Below are positions 41,704 to 45,923 of a DNA stretch of 45,923 nucleotides, piece after piece. The translations under genes were made by a program, and so were the position numbers. The notes under the pieces were generated by a model. It was not told the origin of the DNA. It did no database searches and was given only the letters and a program-made list of their open reading frames with translations. The DNA comes from Oscillatoriales cyanobacterium PMM_0008 (GTDB taxonomy: Bacteria; Cyanobacteriota; Cyanobacteriia; Cyanobacteriales; Aerosakkonemataceae). Location of the stretch: positions 1-45,923 of the forward strand of contig CASBRD010000130.1 of assembly GCA_949128025.1 (NCBI GenBank), in the 5' to 3' direction. Positions within the stretch are counted from its first letter, which is position 1. Every line of letters starts with the position of its first letter.

Positions 41704-42666
41704 CTAGGAGTCGGCGCTAATTTCTAGCAATATTTTTAAGACACCTCGTTCTTGGGCGCGATCGAAAGCTGCGATCGCATTTTCCAAAGCATAGCTGTCT
41801 TGAATCAAGTACTTGACATCTACCTTATTTTGTGATAATAATTCCAATGCTTCTGGAAAGGGGCCGCAACGAGAACCGATGAGAGTAATTTCATCTACCA
41901 CCAGAGATGAGGCATCAAAAGTCAGATGACCGGCGTAGGTGCTTTTGAGTACGAGTGTGCCGCGTGGACGGAGGGCGCGACGAGCGATCGCAAATCCGTC
42001 TGGATTGCCCGTACATTCGACAGACAGGTCGAAAGTGCGATCGACTACAGCATCAGCAAAGCCAGTTTCGATCCCAAGTTCAGATAAGCGATCGAGCTTA
42101 TCCCCATGACGCCCTATCACCAGTAAATCGCATCCAGTCAGCGCCAATGTCTGCGCCACCAATTGCCCCAGCTTACCATCTCCCACCACCAGAACTCGGT
42201 CATTTTGACTTATTTTCACCTGTTGCTGAATTTCCAAAGCAGCCGCCACAGGCTCAGTAAAAGTGGCTACATCGCTTGGCAAATTATCCGGTACTGGATG
42301 CAGGTTTTTTATTGGCAAAGTCAGATATTCCGCAAAGGCTCCATTGCGGTTAACGATACCCAGGACAGTACGGTTTTCGCAATGAGTCGGGTATCCATTA
42401 CGACAAAAACGACACTCACCGCAAACCGCATTAATTTCTCCCACTACCCGTTTGTTTTGCAGTTCCCTTGGCCCCTCTTCCACAATTCCGACAAACTCGT
42501 GGCCTAAGATACCAGTGTAGGGATAGTAGCCTCTGAGCAGTTCCAAGTCGGTGTTGCAGATACCCGCACGGACAACGCGCACGAGTGCTTCCCCTGGTGG
42601 CGGTGAGGGAATGGGAACATCGGTACGCAGTTGCAGTTGGTTGTTTTCTAACCAGAGGGCTTTCAT
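41704..42666 (-). CDS. Zinc-type alcohol dehydrogenase-like (MDR) enzyme
   Basis: A 320-residue medium-chain dehydrogenase/reductase. The catalytic zinc region has AGICNTDLEL and GHEFVGIVEEG. The structural zinc lobe has four cysteines (CGECRFCRNGYPTHC). The NAD(P)-binding Rossmann motif is VVGDGKLG near residue 160, a slight change from GxGxxG. It is shorter than the common 340-350 residues because of trimmed loops. It probably oxidises an alcohol or polyol, but the substrate cannot be predicted. The gene could be cotranscribed with the EamA gene downstream. Confidence 0.85.
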   Translation of the reverse strand: MKALWLENNQLQLRTDVPIPSPPPGEALVRVVRAGICNTDLELLRGYYPYTGILGHEFVGIVEEGPRELQNKRVVGEINAVCGECRFCRNGYPTHCENRTVLGIVNRNGAFAEYLTLPIKNLHPVPDNLPSDVATFTEPVAAALEIQQQVKISQNDRVLVVGDGKLGQLVAQTLALTGCDLLVIGRHGDKLDRLSELGIETGFADAVVDRTFDLSVECTGNPDGFAIARRALRPRGTLVLKSTYAGHLTFDASSLVVDEITLIGSRCGPFPEALELLSQNKVDVKYLIQDSYALENAIAAFDRAQERGVLKILLEISADS

Positions 42667-42753
42667 AGTTGGTGTTGGGGGGGGAGGTTAAAGAAATATT
42701 GTAGGGGTTGGGGATGAGATCTCAGTTCAAATCCGTGTGGTGCGTGCCTTTTG

Positions 42754-43122
42754 TCAATCTTCCCCTAAAGTTAGTAAACCAGCTTTCCGATCTACCACTA
42801 ATCGCCGAGTTTCTAGCCAAGGTAAACCGATTAAAATTTCAGGAATTTGTTCGCCAGCCAAAACAGGTACGATCAACTCTTGACCGTCCAAAAAAATAGT
42901 TCCCACGTAGAGATCGAATATTGCGTCTCCCCGTGCTGTCCGCATTTCCCGTTTCTCGATAAATGACCATCCCAAACTCTCCACATCTTGGATATCCATA
43001 GCCAGCCAGCCAGTAAACCCGGTGTCAAGTAGGGCATTGACTGTAACTGCTGAACCATCAGCAGCTATTAAATCAATCTCAAAAAATAACTCCCCCTTGT
43101 CGCCAAAATAACCTTGCATCAT
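42754..43122 (-). CDS. Clan AA (retropepsin-like) aspartic protease
   Basis: A 122-residue protein with the retropepsin fold signature: ALLDTGFTGWLAM carries the catalytic Asp-Thr-Gly, and EILIGLPWLE matches the second hydrophobic-hydrophobic-Gly element. It has only one DTG, so it must act as a homodimer. Such small enzymes are common in cyanobacteria. I chose the ATG at 43122 because it overlaps the stop of the upstream gene (ATGA), indicating translational coupling. A longer frame starts four codons earlier. The pairing with a small upstream gene resembles two-gene addiction-type modules, but no function is known. Confidence 0.78.
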   Translation of the reverse strand: MMQGYFGDKGELFFEIDLIAADGSAVTVNALLDTGFTGWLAMDIQDVESLGWSFIEKREMRTARGDAIFDLYVGTIFLDGQELIVPVLAGEQIPEILIGLPWLETRRLVVDRKAGLLTLGED

Positions 43123-43439
43123 ATTGTGCCACAAGTCCCCGTCTCATTAAGGCGCATCATCAGCATCACTGCGGTGGGGTACTTCTGATGGCCTTTTTGG
43201 GAAGCAACTTCTTCATTGGGGTCAACAAAATAGTCTCCGCTGTCTGGCTCAATCAGAATGAACCAGTCGTAACAACCCTTAACTAATTCCGGGTAAACTC
43301 GGTTAAAAATCTCTCGACACCGCTTGCCAAATGCTTCATCCTCAGCCTTGCGTCTGGCTATATCTACTTCGGAAAGTGGGGGCCGATCGGGAAAAATCCT
43401 CCTGCCACGCGGCACTCGTATATGAGTTCTTTGGTTCAT
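43119..43439 (-). CDS. Small hypothetical partner of the aspartic protease (106 aa)
   Basis: I do not recognise a characterised family. The N-terminus is very basic (MNQRTHIRVPRGRRIFPDRP), followed by a helix (DIARRKAEDEAFGKRCREIF) and a compact region with DWFILIEPDSGDYFVDPNEE. The DWFILIEPDSGDYFVD stretch is a recurring sequence in small cyanobacterial proteins. Its stop overlaps the protease start by 4 nt, so the pair is one unit with this gene first. It may be a regulator, substrate or antitoxin-like partner; the sequence does not decide. Confidence 0.68.
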   Translation of the reverse strand: MNQRTHIRVPRGRRIFPDRPPLSEVDIARRKAEDEAFGKRCREIFNRVYPELVKGCYDWFILIEPDSGDYFVDPNEEVASQKGHQKYPTAVMLMMRLNETGTCGTI

Positions 43440-43497
43440 CGTAAAACTCCCAAGTACAGTGAAATGAATTAATTTTATCTTTTATCAGTGCTGAGCG

Positions 43498-43524
43498 ATT
43501 CCTATTTCACAAGCAAATAGGAAT
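43498..43524. repeat. 10-bp perfect hairpin
   Basis: ATTCCTATTT (43498-43507) pairs exactly with AAATAGGAAT (43515-43524) around a 7-nt loop, in the gap between the HisKA fragment and the small basic gene. It could be a terminator of the HisKA fragment transcript (minus). The rest of the 189-bp gap shows nothing else. Confidence 0.55.
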
Positions 43525-43628
43525 TGCTGCCACTACAAGTCAAGTTGGGATTTTTGCTGCTGGGTCTGGAAATTTAAAACCGCCCGGAAATAGCGTCAAG
43601 ACTGCTGGCAAAGGCACATCATATGAAG

Positions 43629-43883
43629 TCATCCCATGTCGTCGTCTGCATCATGATTCGTTAAAGCTTCATTGAATAAGTCGTTTATTTGTTCTGCTGC
43701 TTCTCTAATACAACGAAGATATTGTCGTTTTTGCTCCTCACTGCATATATGGCCGTAATTTTCTAGTAATTCTGTAGATAGTAAAATGGCGGCCAATGGA
43801 GTGCGGAAATCGTGAGCAATTGTGGCGAAAAATTTGGATTTGAGTTCGAGGAGTTCTTTTTGTGATGTCATTTGAGTTAACAT
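43629..43883 (-). pseudogene. Orphan histidine-kinase dimerisation (HisKA) fragment
   Basis: An 84-residue frame with only a HisKA domain. A short helix leads into LKSKFFATIAHDFRTPLAAI, with the phosphoacceptor His24 in an intact H-box, and the second helix of the four-helix bundle follows. The sequence stops with an acidic tail (NHDADDDMG) where an ATP-binding catalytic domain should begin. No remnant of N, G1 or G2 boxes is visible downstream. A stop codon lies four codons upstream of the ATG. It is either the remnant of a sensor kinase or a stand-alone phosphotransfer/dimerisation protein. The intact H-box and clean ends leave the second possibility open. Confidence 0.6.
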
Positions 43884-44055
43884 GGTCTCGTTTTACTGGG
43901 TGTTCTCGATTACTATGAGCCCTGCTTACGATTAACTCAGTGACTGAACCCTGGTGGCAAAGATGACAAAACCAGTACGGTTGGTTGATGACACACGCCC
44001 TAAAAACGTGCCCCAATCCAGGTATCCGAGTGATGCTCATCACAAGATGGCCTAG

Positions 44056-44077
44056 CCCCCGACTGAAAGTCGTGGGG
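44056..44077. repeat. Hairpin CCCCCGACT/AGTCGTGGGG
   Basis: CCCCCGACT (44056-44064) pairs with AGTCGTGGGG (44068-44077) with one bulged T around a GAA loop. It lies in the 271-bp gap before the ChaN-like gene. The motif recalls hairpins at ends of IS200/IS605-type elements, but no tnpA or tnpB is present. The gap contains no supported gene. Confidence 0.5.
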
Positions 44078-44154
44078 ATAATCCAAAATCCTTTCATCCA
44101 AAATCCAAAATCGAATGACCGATCGACTACGCCAACACACGGCAAAATATTGCT

Positions 44155-45036
44155 ATGAGAAAACGCCAAATTGCCCGCCTATGCGCCTTGTCGCTCGGCA
44201 TCATCCTGTTCTGCACCCAGATGGCATCTGCACAAAGGGTATCCAGTCCCCGCCAGCTGCCCACTTACAGTCCCCAAACCGTGTTGCAGCAACTAACACA
44301 GGCAAATGTTGTGTACCTGGGGGAAACACACAACAACCCTCAAGACCATTTGATTCAACTACAGATTATTGAAGAACTTCATCGGCAAAATCCTAATATT
44401 GCGATCGCAATGGAAATGTTCCAGCGACCCTTTCAGTTCCAACTCGATCGCTACATCGCCAACGACTTAACGGAAAGACAACTCCAGGATAGAACTGACT
44501 ATAAAGACCGATGGGGCTATCCTTGGGAATATTATGCCCCCATTTTGCGGTTTGCCAAGGCCAATCGACTGCCAGTGTTAGCCATGAATACACCTACTGA
44601 AATAACGCGCAAAGTTGCCCGTAGCGGCTTAGAAAGCTTGTCTCAGTCAGAGCAACAATATATCCCACCACTCTCAGAAATTCGCACGGATAACCCAGCT
44701 TATCGCCAGTTGATGCTAGATATCTACCAACAAATGCACCAAGGGGTTGGTGGTAGTAATAGCTTTGAGAGATTTTTTCAAGCCCAGGTGTTATGGGATG
44801 AAACGATGGCGGAAGTAATTGCTAAGTTTTTGCGTACTAACCCAGACTTTCAAGTAGTGGCGATCGTTGGTCAGGGTCACATTATCTACGGACATGGAAT
44901 TCCGACGCGGGTTGCTCGACGACTGGGGAGTGCTAACTTAGTTCAGCGTACAGTTCTATTAAATCCCTCCCCAAACGACCAATACAAAGCAGACAGGTCA
45001 GCCGCAGACTTCATTTGGAGAAGCAGGTTTGAGTAG
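44155..45036 (+). CDS. ChaN family (Tiki/EreA-like) secreted protein
   Basis: A 293-residue ChaN-type protein. The first 26 residues are a signal peptide (basic start, hydrophobic core, cleavage after ASA); no lipobox Cys is present, unlike many ChaN lipoproteins. Conserved elements are VVYLGETHNNPQDHLIQL, AMEMFQRPFQFQLDRYI, VLWDETMAEVI and VGQGHIIYGHGIPTRVA, with the Glu/His pairs that line the active or haem-binding site. ChaN of Campylobacter binds haem; related Tiki domains are metalloproteases. The substrate here is unknown. The ATG is preceded by a repeat-rich gap and no strong ribosome binding site. Confidence 0.83.
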   Translation: MRKRQIARLCALSLGIILFCTQMASAQRVSSPRQLPTYSPQTVLQQLTQANVVYLGETHNNPQDHLIQLQIIEELHRQNPNIAIAMEMFQRPFQFQLDRYIANDLTERQLQDRTDYKDRWGYPWEYYAPILRFAKANRLPVLAMNTPTEITRKVARSGLESLSQSEQQYIPPLSEIRTDNPAYRQLMLDIYQQMHQGVGGSNSFERFFQAQVLWDETMAEVIAKFLRTNPDFQVVAIVGQGHIIYGHGIPTRVARRLGSANLVQRTVLLNPSPNDQYKADRSAADFIWRSRFE

Positions 45037-45044
45037 GTAATTTC

Positions 45045-45065
45045 AGATTTAAGATTTAAGATTTC
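45045..45065. repeat. Heptameric repeat AGATTTA
   Basis: AGATTTA, AGATTTA, AGATTTC lie directly behind the ChaN-like gene, followed by related AAATTTA-type words up to 45095. It is another short tandem array of cyanobacterial type in a convergent intergenic gap. Confidence 0.7.
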
Positions 45066-45106
45066 ATTTGAAATTTAAAATTTAGAATCTAAAATTCTCC
45101 TTCCCT

Positions 45107-45922
45107 TTAACGCTTTTCGCCCAGGAATTGCACTAACGGTTGAAACACGGTCAGCAATTCAGATCGACTGACTACCAAAGTTGGGAAAGATCGATCGCTA
45201 TAATCCTCCCCTTCTTTTAAAGGAAACACCGACTCTTCTTGCAAAGGAACCAAAACACCGCCAGCTGCCTGAACAATTGCCCAAACTGCCGCTAAATCCC
45301 ACACTTTCGGCGTAGACTCGACACCCGCCAAAGCAGCACCAGCAGCAACAGACAGGAAATTGTAGGTAGTCACGCCCAGCATCCGAACTTTGCAGGGGAG
45401 GGGCTTTTGGAAAACAGCAATACTCCTAGCACAAACGTTGAAAAAGTGACTGTTGCTAGGAGAATCAGCACTGGTGTGGATGGGGCGATTGTTCAAAAAA
45501 GCCCCATTGTCACCATTGGCTGAAGATGAGCCATACCAGTAACCGTGAAAAGATTGACCGATCGTAGGAAAATGTACGTATCCAAATACAGGTTCTCCTT
45601 GATATAACAATCCCATCGAAATTCCCCAAATCGGAATTCCGCGCGTAAAGTTAGTTGTACCGTCAATAGGGTCAATCACCCAGCACCATTCGGCACCGCC
45701 AAAAATGTGATCTCCTTCTTCGCTTAAAACATCGTGGCTGGGGAAAGTATCATAAATTGCATTGCGAATTTCGTCATCCGCCCACTTATCATCTGTCGTT
45801 ATCAAACTGCCATCAGTCTTTAGAGACGGCTGTAACTGCCCGAAATCTTGCAACAGTTTGGTGCTAAGTCTGGCAGTTGTTGTTTGAGCAAAATTTAAAA
45901 CTGTTTCCCCAAAATTGGTCAT
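45107..45922 (-). CDS. Inositol monophosphatase family protein
   Basis: A 271-residue Li+-sensitive phosphatase family member. The metal-binding motifs are WVIDPIDGTTNFTRGIPIWG (residues about 80-100) and the C-terminal VWDLAAVWAIVQAAGG. An upstream SEEG supplies the Glu of the first metal site. Such enzymes dephosphorylate inositol-1-phosphate, PAP or fructose-1,6-bisphosphate; the sequence alone does not distinguish these. The ATG is at 45920-45922, one base from the window edge, so a longer N-terminus beyond the window cannot be excluded, though the length is normal for the family. Confidence 0.88.
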   Translation of the reverse strand: MTNFGETVLNFAQTTTARLSTKLLQDFGQLQPSLKTDGSLITTDDKWADDEIRNAIYDTFPSHDVLSEEGDHIFGGAEWCWVIDPIDGTTNFTRGIPIWGISMGLLYQGEPVFGYVHFPTIGQSFHGYWYGSSSANGDNGAFLNNRPIHTSADSPSNSHFFNVCARSIAVFQKPLPCKVRMLGVTTYNFLSVAAGAALAGVESTPKVWDLAAVWAIVQAAGGVLVPLQEESVFPLKEGEDYSDRSFPTLVVSRSELLTVFQPLVQFLGEKR

Positions 45923-45923
45923 A

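Noticed and set aside
43738-44169. 143-codon minus-strand frame across the HisKA fragment and its upstream gap
   Set aside because: No domain or composition typical of a protein; overlaps the recognisable HisKA frame and the ChaN-like start.

Overview
The window is chromosomal DNA from a cyanobacterium, most likely a filamentous one of the Microcoleus/Oscillatoria/Kamptonema type. The evidence is chlorophyll synthase (chlG), a PetP-type cytochrome b6f subunit, a Get3d-type ATPase, a CGLD27 'green-lineage' protein, frequent HIP1 octamers (GCGATCGC), heptameric short tandem repeats and DUF29 family genes. The genus is inference; no rRNA or marker gene fixes it.

Layout. 1-4259: a 63-bp-arm hairpin, a small unknown gene, and the two-gene AAA ATPase/subtilase pair ietA-ietS, a known anti-phage (Gao_Iet) and toxin-antitoxin-like module. 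4312-6652: a voltage-gated K+ channel-like protein with a C-terminal zinc ribbon, and a WcaI-like glycosyltransferase. 6772-9585: a housekeeping block yqeK-rsfS-CGLD27-asparaginase, followed by the initiator tRNA-fMet. 9983-16581: an unusual GTPase locus. Two paralogous DUF697-type GTPases flank an 858-residue protein made of an N-terminal hydrophobic anchor, a long repetitive coiled coil and a complete FtsZ GTPase domain without the FtsZ C-terminal peptide. A ParB-like/unknown gene pair lies on the opposite strand between them.

16597-19504 (minus): tlyA, a membrane protein, a polysaccharide deacetylase and a small internally duplicated protein. 19633-22150: a small membrane protein, three tandem DUF29 genes (two sharing an almost identical 5' half) and a hicBA toxin-antitoxin pair. 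22459-24074: an RTX repeat protein preceded by a candidate 45-residue gene.

24214-37919 (all minus): an ABC-transporter-dependent surface polysaccharide cluster with wzm, wzt, two very large multidomain enzymes, a sulfotransferase, a GT39-like membrane glycosyltransferase and a GT4 enzyme. The 1286-residue protein next to wzt fuses a methyltransferase, a sulfotransferase, a GT2 and about two dozen 14-residue coiled-coil repeats. This resembles the chain-terminator/molecular-ruler design of E. coli WbdD, with sulfation in the place of phosphorylation; that function is inference.

38174-41089 (plus): petP, get3d, chlG and a small Cys-rich membrane protein, a block linked to thylakoid and chlorophyll biogenesis. 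41228-45922: an EamA transporter, a zinc alcohol dehydrogenase-like enzyme, a retropepsin-like protease with a small partner, an orphan histidine-kinase dimerisation domain, a ChaN-like secreted protein and an inositol monophosphatase family enzyme.

Intergenic space is rich in hairpins. One family occurs three times (11.5, 22.3 and 41.1 kb). The two strongest candidates for undescribed biology are the membrane-anchored coiled-coil FtsZ locus and the methyl/sulfo ruler protein of the polysaccharide cluster.
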